Assembly (NCBI RefSeq): GCF_020510525.1 | Contig: NZ_CP075188.1 | Location: 1,550,001 to 1,614,000, forward strand | Direction of reading: 5' to 3' | Length of the DNA: 64,000 nt | Source of the DNA: Quatrionicoccus australiensis | GTDB lineage: Bacteria > Pseudomonadota > Gammaproteobacteria > Burkholderiales > Rhodocyclaceae | In this document: positions 1 through 10,122 of the stretch, piece after piece | How the letters are laid out: each line of letters opens with the position of its first letter | How positions within the stretch are numbered: the first letter of the stretch is position 1 | Made by a program: the position numbers and the translations under genes | The notes under the pieces: model-generated | What the model was told of the DNA's origin: nothing | The model's database searches: none | The model's input: the letters and a program-made list of their open reading frames with translations, nothing else

Positions 1-585
1 CTGGGCGCGTGCCTCGGCTGGCGTGTTGCCGGCCGCCATGCCGTTGCTGACGTAGAGGTTGCTGATCAGGTTGACCGGAAAGAAGACCTCGGCCGCATCG
101 GCCTGGCGTACGTAGGGCAGGGCGCAGATGCCGCGCTCGAAGTTGCCGCTGTTCAGGTCGACCAGCATGTCGGCCGGAATGCTGTTGTCCGGGTTGTAGA
201 AGGCCTGCAACTCGGGGGTCAGCAATTCGGCCGGCCAGGCGGCGTCGACCGCCGGGAACCAGCGTTCGCGCGGGTAATGCACGAATTCGCCTGTGGCCCA
301 CTGTTCGCCGAGATAGTAGTGGTTCCAGAAATAGTTGCAGGCCAGGCGTTCACAGAATTCGCCCAGCGCGCTGGCACGCGCAGCCAGCTGGCTGGTGCCC
401 TTGCCGTTGGTGAACATCAGGTGGCAGGCGCGGTTGCGGACATGGACCGACCATACGTTGTCGACCGGGTTGAGCCAGGTACATTCCTCGAGATCGAAAC
501 CGCGTGCCGCCAGGCTGGCTTGCATTGAGGCGATGGATTGTTCGAGGGAGGCGTCTTTGCCCGGAATGAAATGTTCGTTTTGCAT
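1..585 (-). CDS. ycaO: YcaO-type RimO accessory factor, N-terminal part
   Basis: This is the first 195 codons of a minus-strand gene whose 3' end lies outside the window. The product opens MQNEHFIPGKDASLEQSI and continues with CTWLNPVDNVWSVHVRNR, FTNGKGTS, ALGEFCERLACNYFW and LYVSNGMAAGNTPAEAR. This matches the N-terminal domain order of E. coli YcaO. In E. coli, YcaO assists beta-methylthiolation of ribosomal protein S12 by RimO. The start ATG at 583-585 is chosen because the protein aligns with YcaO from its first residues. The ATP-binding core of the YcaO fold would lie beyond the window edge and cannot be checked, so activity is inferred from family membership. Confidence 0.9.
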   Translation of the reverse strand, partial: MQNEHFIPGKDASLEQSIASMQASLAARGFDLEECTWLNPVDNVWSVHVRNRACHLMFTNGKGTSQLAARASALGEFCERLACNYFWNHYYLGEQWATGEFVHYPRERWFPAVDAAWPAELLTPELQAFYNPDNSIPADMLVDLNSGNFERGICALPYVRQADAAEVFFPVNLISNLYVSNGMAAGNTPAEARAQ

Positions 586-740
586 CGGGCAAGCTGCCAG
601 GTAGTCAAGGTGAGCAGTGTACGCCAAGGCGGCAGAAATGGCGATTTGACGCCCTCCGGAATGCTCTGTCGCCATCGACTGGGAGTACACTCAGCGAAGC
701 GCATTACCTGAAAACCATTACCGTCGCGCCCGCGGACAAA

Positions 741-2963
741 ATGACAATGAACTCGGTTTCCCATTTGAAGCTTTCCGATATTGCCACGCAGGCGGTGTCT
801 ACCGTATCGCCCGATACGCCGCTTGATGAAGCGGTCAGGCGTTTTGCCGCAAGGCATGTGTCGTCGCTGGTCGTTGTCGAGAACGGCCGGCCGGTTGGGA
901 TCGTCACCGAGCGTGATCTGGTGCGTCTGATGTATACCGGTTCTGCCGATGCGCGGCCGGTGCGGGCTGTGATGAGCGCGCCGCTGCTGACCGTGCCGCA
1001 CAATCTCGATTTTTCGTCGGCACAGATCATGATGGCCAATTGCGGCATACGCCATCTGGTACTGGTCGATGAGGCCGGCGCCTTGTGCGGACTGGCCAGC
1101 GAAACCGATTTTCGCCGGCATCTGGGTACCGACCTGCTGGCCTTGATCCAGAGCCTGAATACCGTGATCGACCAGGGCGGCAAGCTGATTCATCCGGACC
1201 TGCCCCTGGCCTTTGCGCTGGAAACCATGGCTTCATGCAAGCTCGATTACGTCATCGTCGGGCGCGATGGCGTGGCCGAGGGCATCCTGACCGAGCGCGA
1301 CGTGCCGGCGTTGCTGGCGCAGCATCTTGATCCGCACTCGGTCCGCCTGGCTGAGGTGATGAGTGCGCCGCTTCTCACGATCAGTATCGATGCTTCCGTC
1401 GACGAAGCATCCCGGTGCATGGAGCAATCCGGTTTTCGCCATCTTGGCGTCGTTGACCGGAGCGGCCTGTTTGTCGGTGTGCTCAGCCAGCATCGCATGC
1501 TGGAAAAGCTGGGCATGGCCCTGATGGGGCAAAGTCGCGTGCAGCTCGAGGATCGCATGAGCATGGTGCTTGAGGCGACCGGTGTCGGTACCTGGGAGTT
1601 TGACGACATCCGCGGGCAACTGGTGCGCAGCACCGCCCTGAACGGCATGATGGAGAGCGTTTCCGGCAGCACGCTGGAGGCGATCGACAGCGTGCTGCAG
1701 CGCCTCAAGCCGGCTGATCGCGAACTTCTGGTCGCCGGCCTGGAGCGGATGCGGCGCGGTGAACAGGAGCTTTTGTCCCTCGATTGCAGTATTCGCAATG
1801 GCGAAGGCAAGCCGCGCTGGGTTTCGATCCGCGGCAAGGTGCTGGAGCGTGACGCCGATGGCCGGCCGGTGCGCTCGGCCGGGGTGGCGATCGATATTTC
1901 GGCCCAGAAGGAATCGGAAGCGCTGCTGCGTCAGAGCGAGGCCCGCTTTCGTGATCTCATGGAAAAGGTGCCGCTGGCGATTGCCCATTTGAATGCGCGC
2001 CAGGAGATCGTCTTTCTCAACCCCCATTTTGAACGTCTCTTTGGTTATACCCGGGAAGATCTGCCCAATCTTGCCGCCTGGTGGTTGCTGGCCTACCCCG
2101 ATGAAGAGCAGCGCAACGAGTTTCGTAATGCCTGGCAGGAAAAGGCGGCGATGGCCGCCGATGGCACCTTGCAGTCTTTCGAGCGGAGTGTCACCTGCAA
2201 GGATGGCAGCCGGCGGCACATCGAGTTTTCCGGCATCGTGCTGAGCGACGAGTTCCTGTTCATCCTCACCGATGTGAGCGAACGCCAGCGGCAACAAGCG
2301 ATGCTGGAGTTCAGCAATGCCATTCTCGAGCGTATTTCGCGCGGCTCCTTGCTGAGCGACGTTCTCGATTTCATTGTTCGCCAGATTCAGGCAGTGGAAC
2401 CCGGTATCGTCTGTTCCGTGCTGTTGCTCGACGAGGAGGGGCAGCATCTGCGGCACGGGGCGGCTCCCGATCTGCCGCTTGCTTATTCGCAGGCCATCGA
2501 TGGCGCCCGGATTGGCCCGCAAGTCGGTTCCTGCGGCACGGCGGCCTATCGCGGCGAGGAAGTGTTTGTCGGCGACATTGCCAGCGACCCGCTCTGGGCC
2601 GATTACAAGGAACTCGCGCTCGGGCATGGTCTTGCCGCCTGCTGGTCTTCGCCGATCAAGTCGACTGTCGGCAAGGTGCTCGGAACCTTCGCGGTGTACT
2701 GGCGCACGCCGCGCCTGGATGTGGGCAGCAATGTCTCCCTCTACGTTGCTGCGGCAACCGCACTTGCCGGCGTCGCCATCGAAAGCCGCTTGCGCAACGA
2801 CGAATTGCGCAGCCGGATTGACGAATTGCGGCGCTGGCAGCAGGCCACCTTGGGCCGCGAGGGCCGGGTGATCGAACTGAAACGCGAGGTCAATGCCTTG
2901 CTGGCCCGTCTTGGTGAGGCGCCACGCTATGCCAGTGTGGCCGGAAGTGGAGACGCGGCATGA
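741..2963 (+). CDS. CBS-PAS-GAF sensor protein without output domain
   Basis: A predicted soluble protein of 740 residues. Four CBS-like repeats occupy about residues 10-260 (two Bateman pairs, with repeated GILTERD/GIVTERD motifs). Two PAS/PAC modules follow at about 270-395 and 395-515, then a GAF domain at about 530-690. The protein ends in a charged coiled coil around [18 protein letters not shown], a linker type usually found just before a kinase or GGDEF domain. No HisKA, HATPase, GGDEF, EAL or HD domain follows. The stop overlaps the start of the next gene (ATGA), so the two are probably translated together and may act as partners. CBS pairs commonly bind adenine nucleotides, but the ligand here is unknown. 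The start could also be the ATG at 747. Confidence 0.85.
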   Translation: MTMNSVSHLKLSDIATQAVSTVSPDTPLDEAVRRFAARHVSSLVVVENGRPVGIVTERDLVRLMYTGSADARPVRAVMSAPLLTVPHNLDFSSAQIMMANCGIRHLVLVDEAGALCGLASETDFRRHLGTDLLALIQSLNTVIDQGGKLIHPDLPLAFALETMASCKLDYVIVGRDGVAEGILTERDVPALLAQHLDPHSVRLAEVMSAPLLTISIDASVDEASRCMEQSGFRHLGVVDRSGLFVGVLSQHRMLEKLGMALMGQSRVQLEDRMSMVLEATGVGTWEFDDIRGQLVRSTALNGMMESVSGSTLEAIDSVLQRLKPADRELLVAGLERMRRGEQELLSLDCSIRNGEGKPRWVSIRGKVLERDADGRPVRSAGVAIDISAQKESEALLRQSEARFRDLMEKVPLAIAHLNARQEIVFLNPHFERLFGYTREDLPNLAAWWLLAYPDEEQRNEFRNAWQEKAAMAADGTLQSFERSVTCKDGSRRHIEFSGIVLSDEFLFILTDVSERQRQQAMLEFSNAILERISRGSLLSDVLDFIVRQIQAVEPGIVCSVLLLDEEGQHLRHGAAPDLPLAYSQAIDGARIGPQVGSCGTAAYRGEEVFVGDIASDPLWADYKELALGHGLAACWSSPIKSTVGKVLGTFAVYWRTPRLDVGSNVSLYVAAATALAGVAIESRLRNDELRSRIDELRRWQQATLGREGRVIELKREVNALLARLGEAPRYASVAGSGDAA

Positions 2964-5900
2964 GGGTTTTGCGACAAGCTACCGGTCGACTGCTCCTGCT
3001 TGCCTGTTTTGTGCTGTCTGGCCTGAGCAGTGCCCTGGCGGACGGGGGGCAGCGCCTGCGCGTCAGCATGGACGACAACTACCCGCCTTATGTCTTTCGC
3101 GATGATGATGGCGAACTGAAGGGCTACCTGATCGATCTGTGGGCGCTCTGGCAGGAAAAGACCGGGGTCGCCGTCGATATCGATGCGGTTGACTGGGCCG
3201 TCGCGCAGCAGCACTTTGCCGCCGGTCAGACAAATGTCATCGATACCATTTTCCGCACGCCCGAGCGTGAGGCGAAGATGGATTTCACCGCGCCCTATGC
3301 CGATCTGCCGGTGCCGATTTACGTGCATCACAGCATCCAGGGCATCGACGGGCTGAAAACGCTCAAGGGCTTTGCGGTCGGTGTCAAGAAGGGCGACTCC
3401 TGCGCTGATTATCTGGCAGCCCGGGGCGTGCTGCGTCTGGATGCCTACCCGAGTTACAAGGCACTGGTGGATGCTGCCGTCGCCGGCGAGGTGCGCATTT
3501 TCTGTCTCGACGAGGCCCCGGCCAATTTCCTGTTGCGCCAGGTCGATGCGGACAAGGCATTCCGCCAGGCTTTCAACCTGTATACCGGTCAACTGCACCG
3601 GGCGGTCAAAAAAGGGGATGCCGCCCTGCTGGCAACGGTCAACCGCGGTTTTGCGGCCATTTCCGGGAGTGAACAGCAGGCCCTGCACGACAAGTGGATG
3701 GGGCGGGAACTGGCGGTGGGGGCGTATCGCAGCGAATTGATCTTCGGCTTTGCCGGCGTTGTGGCGCTGGCGCTGCTGCTCCTCGTCTGGAACCTGCTGC
3801 TGCGTCGCCAGGTCGGGCGCCGGACCCGGCAACTCAGCGAGGAGCGCGAGCGCCTGAGTGCCATTGTCGACGGGGTTGGCGGCTATATCTTCATCAAGGG
3901 CCGCGATTATCGCTACCAGTTTGCCAACCGCGCGACCTGCGAATTGTTCGGGCGTTCGTATGAAGAGGTTGTCGGCCATCCGGATGAGGACTTCTTTGAT
4001 GCCGAATCGGTGGAGCGCTTGCGCGCCAACGACCGGCGGGTGATTGAACAGGGTGAAAGCCTGCGCCATGTCGAAAACCGGATCACGCGAATCAACAGCG
4101 AGAGCCGCAGCTACGTTGCAGTCAAGGTGCCGATGCGCGATGCGGACGGCCAGATCATCGGCCTGCTGGGCGTTTCGACGGATATTACCGAGCAGCAACG
4201 CGCCGAAAAGGCGGTGCGCGATCTGGGTGACGAGTTGGCGGCCACCTTGCGGGCAATCCCCGACCTGCTTTTCGAGGTCGATGAAAACGGCCGCTACTGC
4301 AATGTCTGGAGCCAGGCACACGAGGATGAACTGGCGACCAGCCGCGAAGAGTTGATCGGGCGGACGGTGGCGGAAGTCATGCCGGAAGCAGCCGCCACCG
4401 TCATCATGGGAGCGCTGGCTGAAGCCTTGCAAACCGGTGATAGCCGCGGTCAGCTGATTTCACTCGATCTGCCCGGACTTGGCCGGCAGTGGTTCGAATT
4501 GTCGACCTCGCTCAAGGCGGGCGATGCCCGGCCACGGCGCTTCATGGTGCTGTCGCGCAATGTCAGCGACCGCCTGGCCGCGCAAGAGGCGGCCGGTGTG
4601 GCCCGCAACGAGGCGCATCGCTTGCTGGCAGAGGCCGAAAGCACGCGCCTGGCGCTGCTCAGCATGCTTGAGGATCAGAAACTGATCGAAAGCCAGTTGC
4701 GCAAGCTGTCGCAGGCGGTCGAGCAAAGCCCCGAGACGGTCGTCATCACCAACCTCGAGGCCAATATCGAGTACGTCAATCAGGCCTTTGTCGAGACCAG
4801 CGGTTATTCGCTGGATGAGGTGCTTGGACGCAACATGCGGCTGCTGGGCTCCGGGCAGACGCCGGCGGCAACTTATATGGCCTTGTGGCGTGCGTTGCGG
4901 GCAGGGCAGGTGTGGACCGGCGAACTGATCAACCGGCGCAGGAACGGCGAAATCTATTACGAACATGCGGTGATTTCGCCAATTCGCCAGCCCGGTGGTG
5001 AGGTGACGCATTACCTGGCGATCAAGCAGGACATTACCGAGAAGAAACGCATCAACGAAGAACTGGTACAGCACCGCCACCATCTTGAAGAACTGGTCGA
5101 GCAGCGCACCGGCGAGCTGCTTGCCGCCAAGGATGCGGCGGAAGTCGCGAGTCGTGCGAAGAGTGCTTTCCTGGCCAACATGAGCCACGAAATCCGTACG
5201 CCGATGAATGCAATCGCCGGGCTGACCCATCTGCTCCTGCGTGTCTGCCAGGATGAAGAGCAGCTCGACAAGCTGGGCAAGATCAAGCAGTCGGCCGACC
5301 ACCTGACCGGGGTGATCAACGACATTCTCGACATCTCGAAAATCGAGGCCGGCAAGTTCGAACTTGAAACCATCGAGTTTGATCTGGGCGAACTGCTGGA
5401 GAGTGCCGGTGCGCTGATGCGTCACAAGGCGCAAGCCAAGGGGCTGGTCCTGCATGTCGCGGCGCCGCCCGAGCTGGGCGGACATCTGCGCGGCGATCCG
5501 ACCCGACTGAAGCAGGCGTTGCTCAATTATCTCGGCAATGCCGTGAAGTTCAGCGAACAAGGCAGCGTCAGCTTGTGCTGCAGCCTGCTCGGGATCAGCG
5601 GGAATGTGGTCAGTCTGCGTTTCGAAGTCAGCGATACCGGCATCGGTGTCGAGCCCGAGGTCTTGGGCCGCCTGTTCAATGCATTTGAGCAGGCCGACAA
5701 TTCGACCACCCGGCACTATGGCGGAACCGGGCTCGGGCTGGTCATTACCCGTCACCTGGCCGAACTGATGGGCGGTGAGGCCGGGGTGAGCAGCGTGCCC
5801 GGCGAAGGCAGCACCTTCTGGTTCACCGCCTGCTTCCAGCTGGTGATTGCCGGCAGCAAGGCCGATTTGCCGATCAATTCGCCGCTCGATGCGGGGGCGG

Positions 5901-6706
5901 AGGCAGCAGAACAACGGCTGTTGCGTGATTTTTCCGGGCGCCGGGTCCTGCTCTGTGAGGACAACGCGATCAATCGTGAGGTCGCACTTGAATTGCTCAA
6001 CTATGCCGGCATCGTGGTCGATATTGCCGAACATGGCGGCGAGGCCCTGGAAAAGCTGCAGGCGGGATCCTGCGAGCTGGTCCTGATGGACATGCAGATG
6101 CCGGTCATGGACGGCCTGGAAGCGACCCGCCGGATTCGTGCGCTGCCCGGGATGAGTGCCTTGCCCATCCTGGCGATGACGGCCAATGTCTTTGCCGAAA
6201 ACCGCGAGGCATGTCTGGCCGCCGGGATGAATGACTTTGTCGCCAAGCCGGTTGATCCGGCTGCACTCTATGCCGCCTTGCTCAAATGGCTGCCGGCGGC
6301 GGGCGAGGCGCCGCTTGTTTCACCTGATCCGGTAGTGGCAAGCGCACCGTCGGAGGATTTCGTGATTCCCGGCGTGGATCTGAGTGTCGGTCTGGCGATT
6401 ACCCGCGGCAAACGTGAGCGACTGCTGCATCTGCTGCACTTGTTCGTCGCCAATCATGGTCGTGACGTACCTCAGATTCGTGAGTTGCTGGCGCAGGGTG
6501 AGGCGGCAAAGGCGGAACGGATTGCGCACGCATTGAAGGGCGCTTCCGGTTCGCTTGGGATCAGCGAAGTCTATCGGCTGGCGACGCAGCTCAACAGCCT
6601 GTTGCGTGATCAGGCAGCGGTCGACCTCGTCGAAGCGGCGATTTTGCCGCTGGCGGCCGAGCTGGATGCGGTTTGCGCCAGCATCGTCGCCATTCCTGAA
6701 GCTTGA
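2960..6706 (+). CDS. Hybrid sensor histidine kinase with SBP3, PAS, REC and HPt domains
   Basis: A 1248-residue membrane histidine kinase. It has an N-terminal signal peptide (about 1-27), then a periplasmic solute-binding-protein family 3 domain (about 32-255) opening [13 protein letters not shown], and one membrane helix (about 258-280). Three PAS domains lie between about 290 and 690. The HisKA motif [11 protein letters not shown] places the phospho-histidine near residue 743. HATPase motifs such as DTGIGV and GGTGLGL follow. A receiver domain with [13 protein letters not shown] puts the acceptor aspartate near 1043. A C-terminal HPt domain has [11 protein letters not shown] near 1190. All phosphorelay residues appear intact. 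The SBP3 domain suggests sensing of an amino acid or similar small solute. No separate DNA-binding response regulator is adjacent; the upstream CBS-PAS-GAF gene overlaps it by 4 bp. Confidence 0.93.
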   Translation: MRVLRQATGRLLLLACFVLSGLSSALADGGQRLRVSMDDNYPPYVFRDDDGELKGYLIDLWALWQEKTGVAVDIDAVDWAVAQQHFAAGQTNVIDTIFRTPEREAKMDFTAPYADLPVPIYVHHSIQGIDGLKTLKGFAVGVKKGDSCADYLAARGVLRLDAYPSYKALVDAAVAGEVRIFCLDEAPANFLLRQVDADKAFRQAFNLYTGQLHRAVKKGDAALLATVNRGFAAISGSEQQALHDKWMGRELAVGAYRSELIFGFAGVVALALLLLVWNLLLRRQVGRRTRQLSEERERLSAIVDGVGGYIFIKGRDYRYQFANRATCELFGRSYEEVVGHPDEDFFDAESVERLRANDRRVIEQGESLRHVENRITRINSESRSYVAVKVPMRDADGQIIGLLGVSTDITEQQRAEKAVRDLGDELAATLRAIPDLLFEVDENGRYCNVWSQAHEDELATSREELIGRTVAEVMPEAAATVIMGALAEALQTGDSRGQLISLDLPGLGRQWFELSTSLKAGDARPRRFMVLSRNVSDRLAAQEAAGVARNEAHRLLAEAESTRLALLSMLEDQKLIESQLRKLSQAVEQSPETVVITNLEANIEYVNQAFVETSGYSLDEVLGRNMRLLGSGQTPAATYMALWRALRAGQVWTGELINRRRNGEIYYEHAVISPIRQPGGEVTHYLAIKQDITEKKRINEELVQHRHHLEELVEQRTGELLAAKDAAEVASRAKSAFLANMSHEIRTPMNAIAGLTHLLLRVCQDEEQLDKLGKIKQSADHLTGVINDILDISKIEAGKFELETIEFDLGELLESAGALMRHKAQAKGLVLHVAAPPELGGHLRGDPTRLKQALLNYLGNAVKFSEQGSVSLCCSLLGISGNVVSLRFEVSDTGIGVEPEVLGRLFNAFEQADNSTTRHYGGTGLGLVITRHLAELMGGEAGVSSVPGEGSTFWFTACFQLVIAGSKADLPINSPLDAGAEAAEQRLLRDFSGRRVLLCEDNAINREVALELLNYAGIVVDIAEHGGEALEKLQAGSCELVLMDMQMPVMDGLEATRRIRALPGMSALPILAMTANVFAENREACLAAGMNDFVAKPVDPAALYAALLKWLPAAGEAPLVSPDPVVASAPSEDFVIPGVDLSVGLAITRGKRERLLHLLHLFVANHGRDVPQIRELLAQGEAAKAERIAHALKGASGSLGISEVYRLATQLNSLLRDQAAVDLVEAAILPLAAELDAVCASIVAIPEA

Positions 6707-6709
6707 AGC

Positions 6710-6748
6710 AAAAAGGGGGATGACCGTTGCCGGTCATCCCCCTTTTTT
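6710..6748. terminator. Bidirectional Rho-independent terminator
   Basis: A 12-bp perfect stem (GGGGGATGACCG at 6715-6726, complement at 6731-6742) with a TTGC loop is flanked by A5 on the left and T6 on the right. It lies between the convergent hybrid kinase gene and the kinase/PduL fusion gene and can terminate both transcripts. Confidence 0.93.
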
Positions 6749-6760
6749 ATGTTGCCTTGA

Positions 6761-9082
6761 TCAGGCGCGGCTCTGGATTTCCTCGATGTAGCCGAGCATG
6801 CCGGTCTTCAGGTTGCCGGCATTGCCTTCATCGGTATCGATGTGCATGGCCAGGCGGAAAGCCGGATTGACCCGGACCACGACGTCGCCGAAGATCAGTT
6901 CGCGCTCGCCTTCGACACGGACGCGGACGATGTAGTTGTCGCGCACGCGGAAACGCATCGCATCTTCCGGCGACATGTGGATGTGGCGCTGGGCGCAAAC
7001 CACGCCGCGTTCTATGGTCGAGCTGCCGTACGGGCCTTCCAGCGTCACGCCGGGCGTGCCGGCGAGGTCGCCGGACTGGCGGATCGGCGGTTGCACGCCG
7101 AGCTTGAACTGCTCGGTCATCGCGATTTCGACCTGGGTTTCCTTGCGGGTCGGGCCGAGCACGCGCACCTTGGCGATGCGTCCCTTCGGGCCGACCAGGT
7201 GCACCTGCTCTTCGCAGGCGTACTGGCCGGGTTGCGACAGTTCGTGCATCGGCGTCAGCTGGTGGCCGGGGCCGAACAGCTTCTCGACGTCGGCTTGCGA
7301 CAGATGCACGTGGTGCGCCGAAATCTCGACCGGAATGGCCGGCGTGTCGTCGGCCTTGGCTTCCTGCAGCAACTGGTTGCGTTCGATGGCGCGCAGGGCT
7401 TCCCAGGCGACCAGACGCTCGTCGTCATTGGCGACAACCAGGATGGTGACCGGCGAGTCGTCGGCGGAAATGACTGCGTAGCCTTCGAACTGGCCGAGGT
7501 TGCGGTTCTTTTCCTCGTCGAGCTTGATGCCCATGTAGGAAAGGCCCTGGCAGGCCAGGCTGCGCACCGTGGCGCTGGTCTCGCCGATGTCGCCGGTGAA
7601 GGCGAGGACGTCGATGCCACCCATCGCCGCGACGTAGGCGCCGATGTTCTTGCGCACCTGGTAGCAGAAAGCCTTGTGTGCGAGCAGGGCGCGGTGTTCG
7701 CCTTCGGCCGCCGCGGCTTCGATCTCGTGGATGTCGCTGGAAATGCCGGAGATGCCCTTGAGGCCGCTCTCGGTGTTGATCAGCGTGGACAGCTGTTCCG
7801 GCGACATGCCGTGTTGTTCCATCAGGTGGATCATCACCGCCGGATCGATGCTGCCCGAACGGCTAGGCATGATCAGACCGTCAGTCGGCGTCATGCCCAT
7901 CGTCGTGTCGATCGAACGGCCGTGATCGATAGCGCACAGCGAGGCGCCGATGCCGAGGTGGCAGGAGACGATTTCGAGTTCGCCGAGCGGGCGCTTGAGG
8001 ACTTCAGCCGACTTCAACGAAACATAGCGGTGCGACGTGCCGTGGAAGCCGTAGCGACGAATGCCGTGCTGCTTGTACAGATCGTAGGGCAGGCCGTAGA
8101 GGTAGGCGTAGGGCGCCAGCGTCTGGTGGAAGGCGGTGTCGAATACGGCAACCTGCGGTACGCCCGGGAACTGCTTTTGCGCGACGCGGATACCGGCGAC
8201 ATTCACCGGGTTGTGCAGCGGCGCGAAAATTGCCAGTTCTTCGATGTCGGCGATCACCGACGGCGTGATGACGACCGAGCTGGAGAACTTGTTGCCGCCA
8301 TGCACGACGCGATGGCCGATCGCGGTGACGTCTTCCGGATGGAAGGTGAAGGACGGGCCGAGCAGGGCGGTGGCTTCGGTCATCACGGCAAACAGGTCGG
8401 AGAGCTTGAACGGTGCGTGCTCGATGACCTTCTGCTGCGGGCCGACGGTCACGGTGATCTTGGCGACCTGCTTGTCGGCATGGTCGATGATGCCATGCAC
8501 GTCGGCGCCGCTTTCCAGCGTGTCGTAGATGCCGAAATGGATCTGGCTGATGCCGACATTGAGCACGACGACCTTGCCCGGCTCCTTGGTGGTCAGCGAC
8601 AGCGCGTAGGGATCGCTCGACTTGCTGACGGCGTTGGCCTGGGCGGTGACCAGATCGACCGACATGACGCGGGTGCGGTCGGCGAGCAGGCGCGACAGGT
8701 AGCCGAGCGCCTTGGGGTTGGTCAGGATGTGCGAGTTGAAGACTTCCTGCGGAATCATCAGCACGAAGCAGCGATTGCCGGCGATCACGTCGGCGACGAT
8801 GCGGTCGCCGGTAAGCAGCGACATGACGCCGAAGACATCGCCGACGCCGAGCTGGGCGATCACCGAGCGGGTGCCGGTGTTGTCGGTCATCGAGATCTCG
8901 GCGTGGCCGCTGATCATGACGCCGATGAAACGGCCTTCGTCGCCGGTTTCAAGAATGGCTTCATTGCCTTCATAAGTCGCCAGACGCGACTTGATGACGA
9001 TTTCCTCGACCTTGTCAGCCGGGAAGTTCTCGAACAGACGGACCTGTTCGAGGAAAAAGCGCTTCAGATCAATTTCGCTCAT
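6761..9082 (-). CDS. cNMP-binding / acetate kinase-like / PduL-like fusion protein
   Basis: One 773-residue polypeptide carries three modules. Residues about 1-140 form a cyclic-nucleotide-binding (CRP-like cap) domain. Residues about 168-565 form an acetate/propionate kinase fold. Residues about 580-770 form a PduL-type phosphotransacylase with HVHLSQADVEKLFG, GPTRKETQVEI, SGDLAGTPGVTLEGP and RHIHMSPEDA. Kinase residues equivalent to catalytic Arg, Asp, His, Arg and Glu of AckA are present (GHRVVHGG R258, VFDTAFH D315, YGFHGTSH H347, SRSGSIDP R408, E501). The three ASKHA nucleotide/phosphate motifs are altered: NVGISQIH replaces NxGSSSxK, HLGIG replaces HLGNG, and GDIGETS replaces GGIGENS. 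PduL makes acyl-phosphate from acyl-CoA and AckA converts it to acid plus ATP, so both steps of acetate overflow or uptake are joined under a possible cNMP switch. Whether the kinase module is active is uncertain. Confidence 0.9.
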   Translation of the reverse strand: MSEIDLKRFFLEQVRLFENFPADKVEEIVIKSRLATYEGNEAILETGDEGRFIGVMISGHAEISMTDNTGTRSVIAQLGVGDVFGVMSLLTGDRIVADVIAGNRCFVLMIPQEVFNSHILTNPKALGYLSRLLADRTRVMSVDLVTAQANAVSKSSDPYALSLTTKEPGKVVVLNVGISQIHFGIYDTLESGADVHGIIDHADKQVAKITVTVGPQQKVIEHAPFKLSDLFAVMTEATALLGPSFTFHPEDVTAIGHRVVHGGNKFSSSVVITPSVIADIEELAIFAPLHNPVNVAGIRVAQKQFPGVPQVAVFDTAFHQTLAPYAYLYGLPYDLYKQHGIRRYGFHGTSHRYVSLKSAEVLKRPLGELEIVSCHLGIGASLCAIDHGRSIDTTMGMTPTDGLIMPSRSGSIDPAVMIHLMEQHGMSPEQLSTLINTESGLKGISGISSDIHEIEAAAAEGEHRALLAHKAFCYQVRKNIGAYVAAMGGIDVLAFTGDIGETSATVRSLACQGLSYMGIKLDEEKNRNLGQFEGYAVISADDSPVTILVVANDDERLVAWEALRAIERNQLLQEAKADDTPAIPVEISAHHVHLSQADVEKLFGPGHQLTPMHELSQPGQYACEEQVHLVGPKGRIAKVRVLGPTRKETQVEIAMTEQFKLGVQPPIRQSGDLAGTPGVTLEGPYGSSTIERGVVCAQRHIHMSPEDAMRFRVRDNYIVRVRVEGERELIFGDVVVRVNPAFRLAMHIDTDEGNAGNLKTGMLGYIEEIQSRA

Positions 9083-9172
9083 GCTGTTTCTCGCTTAAAA
9101 CGGATTTTTATAGGCGAGAGACTATCACTGTTGCTGCGGTGCAGCAAAGCCTGCTTTGGTTACAGTTTTATA

Positions 9173-9386
9173 TCAGCCCTTGACGTGCAAGCCACACTCC
9201 TTCGAGTCCGGGCTTTAGCTACGGCCGCCCCTGCGGGGCTTAACGTCGCTGCGCGTTTAGCCTGCGCTGAAGTGCTGATTCAGGAGGTGGCCTTCAAATG
9301 AAGGCCACATTCCTTGGTATCAGCACTTTAGCTGCGGCCGGAGCGTTGCTCCTTAACTTCGCGTTGCGAAATTAGCCTGCGCAGAT
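9173..9386 (-). repeat. Two repeat cassettes carrying CysH C-terminal coding sequence
   Basis: This 311-bp gap (9083-9393) between cysH and the kinase fusion gene holds two units related to the 3' end of cysH. At 9173-9212 (minus strand) the sequence encodes DSKECGLHVKG plus stop and matches the real cysH end at 9394-9433 with about four differences. At 9294-9326 a second copy encodes ADTKECGLHL plus stop with different codons. Each tail is followed on the plus strand by a similar spacer with small hairpins, beginning TTTAGCT(A/G)CGGCCG and ending TTAGCCTGCGC (9213-9264 and 9328-9382). The promoter of the fusion gene should also lie in this gap, but no convincing hexamers were found. Confidence 0.75.
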
Positions 9387-9393
9387 CGCCGGA

Positions 9394-10113
9394 TCAGCCT
9401 TTTACGTGCAAGCCACACTCTTTCGAGTCCGGCGATTCCCACCACCAGCGGCCGGAGCGGATGTCTTCGCCAAGCGAGATGGCGCGGGTGCAGGGGGCGC
9501 AGCCGATGCTGGGGAAGAACTTGTCGTGCAGGGCGTTGTAGGGGACGGCGTTCTGCTTGATGTAGGTCCAGACTTCCTTTTCCGACCAGTCGGCGAGCGG
9601 GTTGAATTTCTCCAGGCCGTTGCCTGCGTCGTATTCGCGTGTTGCCAGGTTGCCGCGCGTTGCGGCCTGTTCGGCGCGCATGCCGGTGATCCAGGCCTTC
9701 TTGCCGGCCAGGGCGCGCTTGAGCGGTTCGACCTTGCGCACGTAGCAGCAGCCCTTGCGCAGCTCGATCGACTCGTAGAAGGCGTTGATGCCGTTGGCGC
9801 GCACGTAGTCCTCAACGGTCGACGCCTGCGGGAAGTAGATTTTCAGTTTGAGGCCGTAATGCGCTTGCACGGCGGCCATCAGGTCGTAGGTTTCGAGTGG
9901 CAGGCGGCCGGTGTCGAGACTGAAGATCTCGATCGGCAGCCCGGCCTTGACGATCAGGTCGGTCAGCACCATGTCTTCGGCACCGAGGCTGTTGGCAAAG
10001 GCGGCCGGCGCCCAGTTGCCGGCGATGTCGGCGAGCAGGGCTTGTGCCGTCGCCGTCCTGGCGGCGACGCTGGCGGTCAGTTCGGGGGTGATCTTGAGCA
10101 GGCTGGGCGTCAT
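9394..10113 (-). CDS. cysH: Assimilatory adenylyl-sulfate (APS) reductase
   Basis: A 239-residue thioredoxin/glutathione-dependent reductase that converts APS (or PAPS) to sulfite in sulfate assimilation. Two cysteine motifs, CC at residues 122-123 and CAPC at 205-208, are the [4Fe-4S] ligands that mark the APS-type rather than the PAPS-only E. coli type. The catalytic cysteine lies in the C-terminal ECGLH motif (residues 232-236). The PP-loop nucleotide region is near the N terminus (NSLGAEDMVL, SLDTGRLP). It follows DUF934 and the CysI-like reductase on the same strand with a 9-bp gap, so the three form an operon. CysB is encoded just beyond. Confidence 0.95.
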   Translation of the reverse strand: MTPSLLKITPELTASVAARTATAQALLADIAGNWAPAAFANSLGAEDMVLTDLIVKAGLPIEIFSLDTGRLPLETYDLMAAVQAHYGLKLKIYFPQASTVEDYVRANGINAFYESIELRKGCCYVRKVEPLKRALAGKKAWITGMRAEQAATRGNLATREYDAGNGLEKFNPLADWSEKEVWTYIKQNAVPYNALHDKFFPSIGCAPCTRAISLGEDIRSGRWWWESPDSKECGLHVKG

Positions 10114-10122
10114 CGGGAAATC

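Noticed and set aside
6842..9301. 819-residue plus-strand open frame antisense to the kinase/PduL fusion
   Set aside because: It mirrors the codon structure of the real gene, has low-complexity Asp/Arg/His-rich sequence and matches no family.
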